NCBI GenBank assembly: GCA_020024155.1
Contig: JAHHUE010000015.1
Span: forward strand, 1-27,332
Origin: Oscillospiraceae bacterium
GTDB lineage: Bacteria > Bacillota > Clostridia > Oscillospirales > Ruminococcaceae
Reading direction: 5' to 3'
DNA: 27,332 bases
The notes under the pieces were generated by a model that saw nothing but the letters and a program-made list of their open reading frames with translations, was not told the origin of the DNA and ran no database searches. Position numbers and translations under genes: made by a program. This document shows, piece by piece, positions 15,111-24,001 of this stretch (positions are counted from its first letter, which is position 1; each line of letters opens with the position of its first letter).

Positions 15111-17435
15111 ATGAAAAGAAAAGGCAAATCTATATTTTTTATAGTTGCTGCACTTATTTTCGCTATGGCGTATGCTTCTTTCTTTGGTGTAACCACAAAA
15201 TATGGCGACACAGAGAAAGTATGGTTTAAAGGTGCAAGCGACATAAGATTTGGTATTGACATCAAGGGTGGTGTAGATGCAACATTTATGCCTACTGATG
15301 GTCATGATGCTACTGATGAAGAAATGACAGCAGCAGAAGAAATAATCAAACTTAGACTTGTTGGTCTTAACATAACAGACTATGAAGTTTATACTGATTA
15401 TAACAAAGACAGAATTATTGTTCGTTTCCCTTGGAAAGAAGACGAAAAAGATTTTAATCCTGAAAATGCTATTAACGAAATTGGCGCAAGTGCTGTTCTC
15501 ACATTTAGAGAAGGTCATGGCGATGGTTTAGACCTTGAAACAACAGCTGATAATATTATCCTTGTTGGCGAAGATATAAAAAAAGCATCTGCTGGTGTTC
15601 AGCAAAACTCAGCAACAGGTTCAGTTGAACATGTTGTAAGACTTGAACTCACAACAGAAGGTGCAAAAAAATTTGCTGATGCAACAACAAAACTTGCTCC
15701 TTCCAAAGGTGTAATTTCTATCTGGATGGATGATATTAACCTTTCAACACCAACTGTTCAATCTGCAATTACAGACGGTCATGCTGTTATTACAGGCAGC
15801 TTTGATGCAGATAGTGCAAAAGCTTTGGCTGAAAAAATCAATGCTGGTAGTCTGCCATTTGATTTGAAAGCAGAAAGTTTCTCAACAATAAGCCCAACAT
15901 TAGGTAGCTCATCACTTGAAGCTATGGTTAAGGCTGGTATAATTGCATTTGCATTAGTTTCAATATTCATTATTCTTTTATACAGACTTCCAGGTTTTGT
16001 AGCTGTTATAGCATTGCTTGGTCAAGTTGCAATTACACTTGCTTGTATCTCAGGTTTTTTCCCAGATTACAAGAGCTTTACACTTACACTTCCAGGTATT
16101 GCAGGTATTATCCTTGCTATTGGTATGGGTGTTGACGCTAATGTTATCACATTTGAAAGAATTAAAGAAGAATTAAGAAATGGCAAAGACATTGACGGTG
16201 CTATCAAATCTGGTTTTGAAAGAGGATTGGCACCGGTTATTGACGGTAACGTAACAGTTATTATTGTTGCGGCTGTTCTTATGGGGGCATTTGGTCCAAC
16301 AGATGGCTTGTTTGCAAAAATATTCTCACCAATCTTCTTTGCATTTGGTCCATCAACAGCAGGTTCAATTTACGCATTTGGTTATACATTACTTATAGGT
16401 GTTATTTTGAACTTTGTTATGGGTATCTGTGCTTCAAGACTTATGCTTAAAAGTATTTCAAAATTAAATATATTCAGAAATCCAGCTTTGTATGGTGCTA
16501 AAAAATCATATAAAGAAAAGAAAGAATTTGACTTTATCAAAAACAGCAAAAAATTCTTTACAGGTTCTATCATAGTTATTGTTGCAATTTTTGCTTTTGC
16601 TGCATTTAAAGGTGTATCTATGGATATTCAATTTAAAGGTGGTGCATTGTTAACATATGGGTATGAAAATGAAATCTCCGTTTCTGATATAGAAAATGAT
16701 TTTAAAGAACTTATTGGCAGCAGTATTTCTGTTCAGTTGGGTAATAATGTTGCTTCTGGTAAAGAAACATTTACAGTTTCATTATCAGGTGAAGAAACAA
16801 TTACAACAGAAAAACTTGCTGAAATCGAAAAAATGTTGTCTGAAAAATATGCTGACAACAATGTAGAACAACTTGAAGTTAGCAATGTAAATCCAACAAT
16901 TGGTAAAGAATTCTTTGCAAAAAGTATAGTTGGTCTTATAGCTGCATTTGCATTGATTTTGATTTACATCACTATCAGATTTAGAAAAATTGGTGGTTTG
17001 TCAGCAGGCTCAATGGCGGTTGTTGCTTTGATACATGATATCATCATTATCTTTGGTGTATTTGTAGTGTGCCGTTTTGCAATCAATGGCAACTTCATTG
17101 CAGCTCTTCTTACAATTATTGGTTACTCAATAAACGATACAGTTGTTATTTATGACCGTGTAAGAGAAAATAAAAAATTGTATCCATCAAAGAAGCTTGA
17201 ACAGCTTGTAAACATGAGTATTAACCAGTCATTAGTTCGTTCTATCAATACAACTGTTTCAACAGTTATTGCTCTTGGTGTTGTATGTGTAGTTGCAAAT
17301 ATATATGGTCTTAGCAGTATTACAACTTTTGCATTCCCACTTATGTTGGGTATGATTTCAGGTGTATACTCTACAATCTGCATTGCAGGTCCATTGTGGG
17401 TTGCATACGAAAATAGAAAAGCTAAAAAAGCTTAA
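15111..17435 (+). CDS. secDF: Protein translocase subunit SecDF (fused)
   Basis: A 774-residue fusion of SecD and SecF, the proton-driven membrane factor that helps pull exported proteins through SecYEG. The SecD half has its first span at about 8-26, the conserved D1 motif RFGIDIKGG (46-54), a large outer domain (about 60-265) and a five-helix block with GMGVDANVITFERIKEE. The SecF half begins near 485 and has QFKGGALLTY and, in the last spans, SINDTVVIYDRVREN. Fusion is common in Firmicutes. Strong GGAGG site and own promoter; a hairpin follows at 17448-17480. Confidence 0.97.
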   Translation: MKRKGKSIFFIVAALIFAMAYASFFGVTTKYGDTEKVWFKGASDIRFGIDIKGGVDATFMPTDGHDATDEEMTAAEEIIKLRLVGLNITDYEVYTDYNKDRIIVRFPWKEDEKDFNPENAINEIGASAVLTFREGHGDGLDLETTADNIILVGEDIKKASAGVQQNSATGSVEHVVRLELTTEGAKKFADATTKLAPSKGVISIWMDDINLSTPTVQSAITDGHAVITGSFDADSAKALAEKINAGSLPFDLKAESFSTISPTLGSSSLEAMVKAGIIAFALVSIFIILLYRLPGFVAVIALLGQVAITLACISGFFPDYKSFTLTLPGIAGIILAIGMGVDANVITFERIKEELRNGKDIDGAIKSGFERGLAPVIDGNVTVIIVAAVLMGAFGPTDGLFAKIFSPIFFAFGPSTAGSIYAFGYTLLIGVILNFVMGICASRLMLKSISKLNIFRNPALYGAKKSYKEKKEFDFIKNSKKFFTGSIIVIVAIFAFAAFKGVSMDIQFKGGALLTYGYENEISVSDIENDFKELIGSSISVQLGNNVASGKETFTVSLSGEETITTEKLAEIEKMLSEKYADNNVEQLEVSNVNPTIGKEFFAKSIVGLIAAFALILIYITIRFRKIGGLSAGSMAVVALIHDIIIIFGVFVVCRFAINGNFIAALLTIIGYSINDTVVIYDRVRENKKLYPSKKLEQLVNMSINQSLVRSINTTVSTVIALGVVCVVANIYGLSSITTFAFPLMLGMISGVYSTICIAGPLWVAYENRKAKKA

Positions 17436-17447
17436 TTAGTAGAATAT

Positions 17448-17480
17448 AAAAATGGGGACATATCTAATGTCTCCATTTTT
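17448..17480 (+). terminator. Terminator after secDF
   Basis: Arms 17448-17461 and 17467-17480 pair over 14 positions (one G-T pair) around a 5-base loop and end in six T's. Confidence 0.85.
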
Positions 17481-17499
17481 TAAATAGGTGGTGATATCT

Positions 17500-18279
17500 T
17501 TGAATATAGGAATCTCAACAGGTTGCTTTTTTCCTCAAAATCCAAAAGATGCTTTAATAAGAGTAGGAGAGATGGGGGCAAAATATGTAGAGATATTTTT
17601 TAACACATATAGTGAACTTGAAACTGAGTATGTTTTAAATCTTAAAAATATTGCTGATGAATACGGAATGAAAATTGTTTCAATACATCCATTTAGTTCT
17701 GCAATAGAAACATTTATGTTTTTTTCAATGAATGACTATAAACTTGAAGATTCTATAAAGTTATATGAAAAATATTTTAAAGCTTGCAATATTTTGGACT
17801 GTAAATATGTGGTTTTTCATGGTTGTTTAAAAAACAGTAAATATATGGATATGGAAAGATATTGTCATAATCTTAATAAATTGTCTGTAAAAGCGAGGGA
17901 ATATGGAGTATATATTTCTCAGGAAAATGTATTTAAGTATAAATGTGGATATGAAGAAAATTTAAAAGAATTTATAAAATATGCAGATAAAGATATAAAA
18001 TTTACTTTTGATATAAAACAGACAGTAAAATCACGACAAGGTATATATAGAATTTTAAATCTTGTAAAAGATAGAATAAATAATATACACATAAGTGACT
18101 ATGTTGGCAGAAATTATAGTATGGTGCCTTTTAATGGAAAATTTAACTATGATAAATTTTTTGAATATTTAAGAGAAAATACAACAGCAGAATCCGCAGT
18201 TATTGAAGTATACTTAAATTCTTTTGAAAATGATACACAATTGGTTGAATCTATGAATAATTTGCAAAAGTATAGTTAA
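17500..18279 (+). CDS. Sugar phosphate isomerase/epimerase-like TIM-barrel protein
   Basis: A 259-residue xylose-isomerase-like TIM barrel (AP-endonuclease 2 superfamily). Likely metal ligands sit at the ends of barrel strands: E in SQENVF, D in FTFDIKQ, H in NNIHISD and E in VIEVY. Such enzymes interconvert sugars or sugar phosphates or cleave related substrates; the substrate cannot be told. I place the start at TTG 17500, which gives the family-like N-terminus NIGISTGCFF and a good AGGTGGTGAT site (17486-17495). The GTG pair at 17488 is part of that ribosome binding site. It lies between the secDF terminator and nrdR, and may be co-transcribed with nrdR. Confidence 0.85.
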   Translation: MNIGISTGCFFPQNPKDALIRVGEMGAKYVEIFFNTYSELETEYVLNLKNIADEYGMKIVSIHPFSSAIETFMFFSMNDYKLEDSIKLYEKYFKACNILDCKYVVFHGCLKNSKYMDMERYCHNLNKLSVKAREYGVYISQENVFKYKCGYEENLKEFIKYADKDIKFTFDIKQTVKSRQGIYRILNLVKDRINNIHISDYVGRNYSMVPFNGKFNYDKFFEYLRENTTAESAVIEVYLNSFENDTQLVESMNNLQKYS

Positions 18280-18347
18280 TATACTTGAATAATTTTTATA
18301 AAAATTATATACTATGTCATATAAAAATGCTTAGAGAGGTTAATACT

Positions 18348-18812
18348 ATGAAATGTCCTTTTTGTGGAAATATAGAAAGTAAAGTTATAGATTCTCGTCC
18401 AACAGAAGATAATCAGAGAATTCGTCGTCGTAGAGAGTGTATGAATTGTCAGAAACGCTTTACTACTTTTGAAATAGTAGAAACAACACCAATAATGGTT
18501 AAGAAAAAAGACGGTTCAATTCAAGCTTTTAATCGTGATAAAGTTTTATCCGGTATGATAAAATCTTGCGAAAAGCGTCAAGTATCAACTCAAGATTTGG
18601 AAAAGGCAACAGATAATATAGAATATAAGTTAGTAAATAGCCTTAAATCAGAAGTATCATCTATTGAAATAGGTGAAATGGTTATGACAGAGCTTAAAAA
18701 GTTGGACGAAGTTGCATATATTAGATTTGCGTCTGTTTATAGACAATTTAGTGATGTAAATACATTTTTCCAAGAATTAAGTGAACTTCTTAAAAAACAA
18801 ACTGAAAACTAA
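18348..18812 (+). CDS. nrdR: Transcriptional repressor NrdR
   Basis: A 154-residue repressor of ribonucleotide reductase genes that reads the ATP/dATP balance. A zinc ribbon uses C3, C6, C31 and C34, with the basic stretch RIRRRRE (24-30) between, and an ATP-cone fills about residues 49-139. The ATG at 18348 follows AGAGAGGT at ideal spacing and gives the invariant MKCPFCG start; a longer upstream frame from 18285 is not used. No ribonucleotide reductase gene is in the window, so targets lie elsewhere. Followed by a terminator. Confidence 0.98.
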   Translation: MKCPFCGNIESKVIDSRPTEDNQRIRRRRECMNCQKRFTTFEIVETTPIMVKKKDGSIQAFNRDKVLSGMIKSCEKRQVSTQDLEKATDNIEYKLVNSLKSEVSSIEIGEMVMTELKKLDEVAYIRFASVYRQFSDVNTFFQELSELLKKQTEN

Positions 18813-18828
18813 AAATATTTATAAATAT

Positions 18829-18861
18829 AAAACACCCATACAACTAAGTTTGGGTGTTTTT
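18829..18861. terminator. Terminator after nrdR
   Basis: Arms 18829-18838 and 18851-18860 form a perfect 10-bp stem with a 12-base loop and end in T's; A's on the left let it also act for the converging DUF4363 gene. Confidence 0.85.
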
Positions 18862-18908
18862 GTTTTAAATAAAACATACATATAAATTTATGCCACTTTT
18901 GTTATTTT

Positions 18909-19259
18909 TTATATTATATTTCTGTTTGCTCCTTCAATATCTTCAAATATATTTAACAGTAAATCACTGTATTTTGCTGCACTTTGAATATCATTATACT
19001 TTGCAGAATACTTTAATTCTATAAAAATATTTTCTATATCGTCTATGCAATCATCATTTATCATCATATTTAAAATAGGTTTATTTTTATTGAATATACT
19101 TGAAATATTATCAATATAAGTTGTGTTGTATTGATTATTTGACAAAAGATTAATCTCAGACTTCATATTTGCAGTAAAATTATTTATATAAAAAAATGAA
19201 AATATCGTATAAAATCCAATTAAAAACATACATATAAATGAAACTAAAAGATTTTTCAT
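18909..19259 (-). CDS. DUF4363-like small membrane-anchored protein
   Basis: A 116-residue protein with one N-terminal membrane span (about 5-25) and a helical extracytoplasmic part. It starts one base after the DUF421 gene, with AAGGAG about nine bases before its ATG inside the end of that gene. This pairing of a DUF421 (YetF-like) protein with a DUF4363 protein is, to my knowledge, common in Clostridia. Function is unknown; the tight coupling suggests the two act together in the membrane. Confidence 0.8.
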   Translation of the reverse strand: MKNLLVSFICMFLIGFYTIFSFFYINNFTANMKSEINLLSNNQYNTTYIDNISSIFNKNKPILNMMINDDCIDDIENIFIELKYSAKYNDIQSAAKYSDLLLNIFEDIEGANRNII

Positions 19260-19260
19260 A

Positions 19261-19914
19261 TTATATATTCTCCTTTAAAGTAATATTATACTGGCAATCA
19301 CCATCTAAGGTCATAAGCAGAATTTTATCTAGTGTTAGATTATTTTTATCTAATATACTTTGGAGTTTTTCAGAAGAATAAGAAGTTGTTTTTAAATTTG
19401 GATATATAATTTTACTATCAACTATAACTGGCATAGCAGGCACATAATTTTTCTTTATATTAGTTTGAGCGTTAGGGTCTTTATAAATATTTACTGTACC
19501 AGTTGTTTCAACTATTGCCAAACAAACCTCTTCAAGATAAAAAATATCTTTGCCTCGAAGAGCCTCCAAAACATCATCAACAGAAAACCTAAGTTCTTTC
19601 ATAACTTTTTGGTCTATAATACCATTTTGTATCAATATTTTAGATTTTCCTTGAATTAAGTGGGCAAAATTCTCACTTTTCTTAACCCACACTGATAAAA
19701 ATACCTCAAAACACATTATTAGTAATATTGAAACAATAGAATTGATAATTGGCAATTCCGGAGCTTCGATAACAAGTGATGTGAGGTTTGAAATAATAAT
19801 TGTTGAAACTAAATCACTTGGCTGAAATTCGCCAAGATTTTTTTTACCCATAATTCTTAATGAAAAAATTATAAGTATAAACATTATTGCTGTTCTTGTA
19901 ATAATAGAAATCAT
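19261..19914 (-). CDS. DUF421 family (YetF-like) membrane protein
   Basis: A 217-residue protein with two to three N-terminal membrane spans (about 3-20, 35-50 and 56-75) and a soluble YetF-type domain holding GKSKILIQNGIIDQKVMKEL and a VDDVLEALRGKDI segment. DUF421 proteins are found in spore formers, and members carrying DUF421 affect spore resistance in Bacillus. The start has GAGGTGATTTT before the ATG. It is divergent from the germinant-receptor operon across 78 bases, which hints at forespore expression, but no promoter is certain. Confidence 0.88.
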   Translation of the reverse strand: MISIITRTAIMFILIIFSLRIMGKKNLGEFQPSDLVSTIIISNLTSLVIEAPELPIINSIVSILLIMCFEVFLSVWVKKSENFAHLIQGKSKILIQNGIIDQKVMKELRFSVDDVLEALRGKDIFYLEEVCLAIVETTGTVNIYKDPNAQTNIKKNYVPAMPVIVDSKIIYPNLKTTSYSSEKLQSILDKNNLTLDKILLMTLDGDCQYNITLKENI

Positions 19915-19992
19915 AAAATCACCTCAATTTATTATTGATTTGTTGGATATAAAATAATCACAATGGTAATAATAATATTGGAGATGATTTTA

Positions 19993-21420
19993 ATGGAAAA
20001 AAATTTATTTTTTAGCCTTGAAAAAAACAGACAAGAAATAAAAAGCTTTTTTGGAGATAGTGTAGACTACTTTGAAAAAGATATAGAAATTTTGGGGCAT
20101 AAAGCTCTTGTTATAATGTGTGAAGACTTAATAGATATTGGTAATTTGTGGGATATAAATTTACACCCATTAAATAATTTAAAATCTGATTTCACACCAT
20201 CACAGGTTTATGAGTATATTACAAAGGAAACAACAATTCCATTTAACAAAACACCAGCAGATACTTTTGAAAAAGTTCTTTTTTTGCTAACTTCAGGTTC
20301 AACAGTGATTCTCATAGAAGGGGTAAATAAAGCTCTTGTAGCACCAACACAAGGATACCCTACAAGGTCAATTGGAGAACCTCAATCAGAGGGAAGTTTA
20401 AGAGGAACAAGAGAAAGCTTTTGTGATGCCGGAAGAAAAAATATGGCTCTTATACGCAGAAGAATAAGAAGTAAAGGGCTTGTAATAGAAACAATGCAAC
20501 TGGGTACATCAACTAAAACAGAAGTTTCTATATATTATCACAGCAGTTTTTGTGATAAAGATAATTTGGAAAAAGTAAAACAAAGACTTAAAGAAATAAA
20601 ACTGCCTATAATAACAGAATCCGGAATGTTAGCTCCTTTTGTTGATACAACTAAAAGTTCAGTTTTTAGTGCCGTATCATATACAGAGAAGCCTGATGTT
20701 TTTTCTGCAAAAATATGTGAAGGTAAAATTGGTATAATTGTTGATGGATGTCCATTTGCACTGATATATCCGTTTATGTTTACTGAACATTTTTCTACAA
20801 ATGATGATTATGCACAGCGTCCGTATTTTGTTTCTATTATAAAAGCATTACGTTATATTGCATTTATCATTTCAATAATGCTTCCAGGATTATATATTAC
20901 TCTTGCAAATTTCTCTCCGGAAAGTTTACCGGAAAAACTTATATTTTTTATATTTTCGTCTAAGAATTCAACTCCGTTACCGTTATTTATAGAGGCAATT
21001 TTAATTGTTATAACCTTGGAAATAATCAAAGAGGCAGGACTTAGACTGCCACAAGCAATAGGGCACACAGTATCGTTTGTTGCAGCACTTATAATAGGCG
21101 ACTCTGCTGTGAATGCAGGGCTTATCGGTTCAGCCATACTGATAATTTGCTCTGTAAGTACCATAATGTCTTTTGTTGTGCCATCTTTTTATGAGGCAAC
21201 AATAATATTGAGAATAAGCTTTTTGTGCTTATCTGGAATTTTTGGTGGTATAGGCTTTGTCTTTGGTGTTGTATTTCTTGTGCTGAATATTACAAATGTT
21301 AACGCAGCAGGAAAAAGTTATATTTATCAAATAAGCAAAAAAAATGACTTGTTTGATGTGTTTTTTAAATCCAGTTGGAGAACAATAAACAAGAAAAGAG
21401 CGTCGAATGAAAAAATATAG
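19993..21420 (+). CDS. Spore germination protein, GerA family A subunit (GerKA/SpoVAF-like)
   Basis: A 475-residue A subunit of a germinant receptor in the inner spore membrane. A soluble N-terminal region of about 275 residues contains GSTVILIEGVNKALVAPTQGYPTRSI and AFVDTT-like family segments (here PFVDTTKSS), followed by the conserved pre-membrane segment IVDGCPFALIYPFMF. Five or so membrane spans follow, with IIKEAGLRLPQAIGHTVSFV. The ATG at 19993 has GGAGATGA at good spacing; a frame opening earlier at 19963 runs through that site. It overlaps gerB by 14 bases. SpoVAF is a close relative, but the B and C genes that follow favour a full receptor. Confidence 0.92.
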   Translation: MEKNLFFSLEKNRQEIKSFFGDSVDYFEKDIEILGHKALVIMCEDLIDIGNLWDINLHPLNNLKSDFTPSQVYEYITKETTIPFNKTPADTFEKVLFLLTSGSTVILIEGVNKALVAPTQGYPTRSIGEPQSEGSLRGTRESFCDAGRKNMALIRRRIRSKGLVIETMQLGTSTKTEVSIYYHSSFCDKDNLEKVKQRLKEIKLPIITESGMLAPFVDTTKSSVFSAVSYTEKPDVFSAKICEGKIGIIVDGCPFALIYPFMFTEHFSTNDDYAQRPYFVSIIKALRYIAFIISIMLPGLYITLANFSPESLPEKLIFFIFSSKNSTPLPLFIEAILIVITLEIIKEAGLRLPQAIGHTVSFVAALIIGDSAVNAGLIGSAILIICSVSTIMSFVVPSFYEATIILRISFLCLSGIFGGIGFVFGVVFLVLNITNVNAAGKSYIYQISKKNDLFDVFFKSSWRTINKKRASNEKI

Positions 21421-22219
21421 TGTAAATAGTATTACAACTTTGGCATTTTGCTGTGCAATGGTAGATTTTCTTACATTTTCAAATCAAGGGTTTTTATTTC
21501 CAAGAGATAGAATTTTTCATACGGTTATTTCATCTGCAATATCTTTTTTTATTGTATATATTTTTCAATATGTCAATATTAAAAATGGGTATATTAAAAT
21601 TATTGCAGTTGTATTTTCAGTGTGGAGAATGTGTAGTTTATATCTTGAATTTATAGATTACTTTTCTAAATTTCATGGTTCAAATAAAGTTAGTATAACT
21701 ATTTTGACAATATTTTTGATAGTAACAATATGTAAATTTATGGATAATAAAAATTATGAGATATATGTATTTTTTATTATTATAAATGTTTTACTGACTG
21801 TTTTAATGATTATATTGAGCGTACCAGAAATAAATACAATGAATTTATATTGCAATAAAACTGATTTTAATTTTGAATATAATAAACTTCCTATATTTTG
21901 GGAAATTATAGCTATCCCTATGTTTTTTAATAATAAAAGTGAGAGAATATCTTCATCAAAAAAATATATATTGGTTTCAACATGCATTATAATTGCAACA
22001 ACTATACTTCAAGGACTTTGTGTACAAGGAAATATGCTGTATAGTGTTTCACCTTTACAGTCCTTGATGCAGGTGTTTACAACAGATACCGTAAGAAGAT
22101 TTGATTATATAATCACAATGTTTCAAACATTTAATTATTTTGGTGCAATAATTTTATATACATGGTTATTGAATGTAGCTTATAAAGAAATTAAGGGGAA
22201 GACGGATGAGAAAAATTAA
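21407..22219 (+). CDS. Spore germination B subunit-like permease (compact, divergent)
   Basis: A 270-residue polytopic protein with about eight hydrophobic segments, placed exactly where the GerB (GerKB-type) amino-acid-permease-like subunit belongs. Usual GerB proteins have about 360 residues and ten spans, so this copy is short by about 90 residues; sequence similarity by eye is weak and the call leans on position. It overlaps gerA and the gerC-like gene by 14 bases at each end, as in coupled ger operons. If functional, it would form the germinant-binding channel with the A subunit. Confidence 0.7.
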   Translation: MKKYSVNSITTLAFCCAMVDFLTFSNQGFLFPRDRIFHTVISSAISFFIVYIFQYVNIKNGYIKIIAVVFSVWRMCSLYLEFIDYFSKFHGSNKVSITILTIFLIVTICKFMDNKNYEIYVFFIIINVLLTVLMIILSVPEINTMNLYCNKTDFNFEYNKLPIFWEIIAIPMFFNNKSERISSSKKYILVSTCIIIATTILQGLCVQGNMLYSVSPLQSLMQVFTTDTVRRFDYIITMFQTFNYFGAIILYTWLLNVAYKEIKGKTDEKN

Positions 22220-23063
22220 AATATTTCTGATTATTACTATTGTAATAATGTTGACCGGATGTAAAGATTACGGCGAAAAAAGAATTGTTAAGCTGTTATC
22301 CGTAGACCAAAATTATGTATCAGTGTACTATTATGATTATTCAAAAAAAGAGGTTGAATATCTCAAAGAAGAAAAAGAATATGGAGATATTGGAAACGCA
22401 TTAACAGAAATATTGGGAGAAGAAAAGTATGATTTAAAATTATGTCAATATGCTGTTGTAGATTCTGATGTTGTAGAAAATCATTTAAAAGAATTGTTTT
22501 TTGCTTTAACAAATTCAAAATTTAGCCCAGACATATCTATTATTGAAGTTGAAAATATTTATAAGGCAGAAGAATATATTAAACATAAAATGCTAAATTA
22601 TCCTGTATACACATATAAAATAAATCAAGATACTATAAGTGGAATAGTAGATAACCCAGATACAAAAGAAAAACATATTATAATATCAGATAAAATATAC
22701 AAAACTTTGACACCACAACAAAGTTTTGTTTTTGATATTATAAATAAAAAAATGAATAATGGAATATATTCTTTTGAAGAAAATGAAAAAAAATATGCTG
22801 TTAATTTAGAAAACATTGACGTGTTTTATTATGTAAAAGATAGAACATTATATATGCAATTTTCTGCGAATATAAAAAGCTATAAAGGAGCTCCGTCAGG
22901 AGAACCTAATAAAAGTGAGTTGAGAAATATAGTTGTAAAAAGTATGAGAGAAAATATACAGTCATTGTTGGAAGACAATGTTATTGAAGAAAATTTTAAT
23001 CTTTTATGGTATAGAAATGTAAATGAATTTGATAATATAAAATTGGATATAAAACTTGATTAA
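22206..23063 (+). CDS. Spore germination C subunit-like lipoprotein
   Basis: A 285-residue lipoprotein with a signal peptide and lipobox LTGC (C19), third in the ger-type operon. Position, lipid anchor and the C-terminal segment VVKSMRENIQSLLEDNVIEENF fit the GerC (GerKC-type) subunit, which usually has about 370 to 400 residues, so it is shorter than normal. It overlaps the B subunit gene by 14 bases and has a GGGGAAG site. A terminator starts at its stop codon. Confidence 0.78.
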   Translation: MRKIKIFLIITIVIMLTGCKDYGEKRIVKLLSVDQNYVSVYYYDYSKKEVEYLKEEKEYGDIGNALTEILGEEKYDLKLCQYAVVDSDVVENHLKELFFALTNSKFSPDISIIEVENIYKAEEYIKHKMLNYPVYTYKINQDTISGIVDNPDTKEKHIIISDKIYKTLTPQQSFVFDIINKKMNNGIYSFEENEKKYAVNLENIDVFYYVKDRTLYMQFSANIKSYKGAPSGEPNKSELRNIVVKSMRENIQSLLEDNVIEENFNLLWYRNVNEFDNIKLDIKLD

Positions 23064-23086
23064 GCAGGCGTATAGTCTGCTTTTTT
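23062..23086 (+). terminator. Terminator after the ger-type operon
   Basis: An 8-bp stem (23062-23069 with 23075-23082, one G-T pair, 5-base loop) overlaps the gerC stop codon and runs into six T's. It separates the ger unit from spoIIGA. Confidence 0.75.
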
Positions 23087-23149
23087 GTTGTGAAAAAGCG
23101 ACAAAATTTTTATCTGGCATGGTATATCATAATTATGGTGGTGATATAT

Positions 23150-23992
23150 ATGATTATATATGTAGATGTATTGTTGGTTACAAATTTTTTAATATCATAC
23201 TTTTTGCTTATAGGCTCAGCATTGCTTATGGGTTATACATATAACAGAAAAAGAATACTAATAGCCTCAATAATTGGCTCGTTTTTTTGTTTATACATAT
23301 TGGTCCAAAATGATAATAAAATGTTGGACTTTTTAATAAAATTAGCATCATTGTTGGTTTGTGTATTTATAGCTTATGGAATGAAAAACAAACGAAGTTT
23401 TATTTTTCAAAGTATATGTTATGTGTTCTTAAATATGATGATGACTGGTATTGCTGTTATGATGTCATATAAAAGCAGTGTGGTGTTGCAAAAAAATATG
23501 TTTTTTTATTTTGACATAAGCCCTGTTTTGCTTGTGTTATCTTCATGTGTAATATATTTATTGATACTGATTTTTCAATCTATAAAAGAGAGAGTATCTC
23601 CAAAGGAACAATATGATATAGATATATATTTTAAGAATTTTGTAATAGAAAAAATACCATCTTTTTATGACACTGGATTTAAAATAAAAGATGTAATTGC
23701 AAACAAAGATATTGTACTTGTGAGTTTAGATAAGGTAAAGGATAAAATACCATTAAAGATATTTGAGGCTATAAAAAGCTATTTTGACGGAGAATATAAA
23801 ATTTCAGATGTTATAATAATTCCTATTTTTTACAATTCAGTAAAGGGAGGTGGAATGCTTCCAGCAATAAGAACAGAATATATAATTATAGACGGTAAAA
23901 AAATAGATAATATAGTTGTTGCTTTTACAGAAAATGAGCTGAGTGAAAGTGTCTCAGCAATTTTTGGTACGGAAATTAAAAAGCAACTGTAA
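23150..23992 (+). CDS. spoIIGA: Pro-sigma-E processing peptidase SpoIIGA
   Basis: A 280-residue membrane-embedded aspartic protease that removes the pro-peptide of sigma-E in the mother cell after a signal from the forespore. Five or so spans fill residues 3-145; the protease domain has the catalytic DTG (174-176) and later the KGGGMLPAI segment. I place the start at ATG 23150: GGTGGTGAT is five bases before it and the protein then begins MIIYVDVLLVTNFLI, the family N-terminus. A longer frame from 23090 would run through that site. It lies 9 bases before sigE. The upstream neighbour is a ger operon rather than ftsAZ as in Bacillus. Confidence 0.95.
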   Translation: MIIYVDVLLVTNFLISYFLLIGSALLMGYTYNRKRILIASIIGSFFCLYILVQNDNKMLDFLIKLASLLVCVFIAYGMKNKRSFIFQSICYVFLNMMMTGIAVMMSYKSSVVLQKNMFFYFDISPVLLVLSSCVIYLLILIFQSIKERVSPKEQYDIDIYFKNFVIEKIPSFYDTGFKIKDVIANKDIVLVSLDKVKDKIPLKIFEAIKSYFDGEYKISDVIIIPIFYNSVKGGGMLPAIRTEYIIIDGKKIDNIVVAFTENELSESVSAIFGTEIKKQL

Positions 23993-24001
23993 GGAGAAAA
24001 T

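Noticed and set aside
15051..15518. A 155-residue minus-strand open frame
   Set aside because: It lies antisense to the start of secDF and over its promoter, is rich in F, C and I as expected of an antisense shadow, and has no family features.
17488..17499. Upstream GTG starts for the TIM-barrel gene
   Set aside because: These bases form the ribosome binding site AGGTGGTGAT; the TTG at 17500 gives the family-like N-terminus.
18285..18347. A longer N-terminus for nrdR
   Set aside because: The invariant MKCPFCG start is at 18348 with an ideal ribosome binding site; the extra residues match nothing in the family.
19930..19980. Sigma-G-like elements (TGGATA near 19944 with an AT-rich -10) between the DUF421 and ger genes
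   Set aside because: The transcription start would fall on the gerA ribosome binding site and the -10 match is poor, so I do not list it as a promoter.
23056..23149. A longer spoIIGA start at 23090 and a separate small frame at 23056-23244
   Set aside because: Both run through the terminator or the spoIIGA ribosome binding site, and the family N-terminus begins at 23150.
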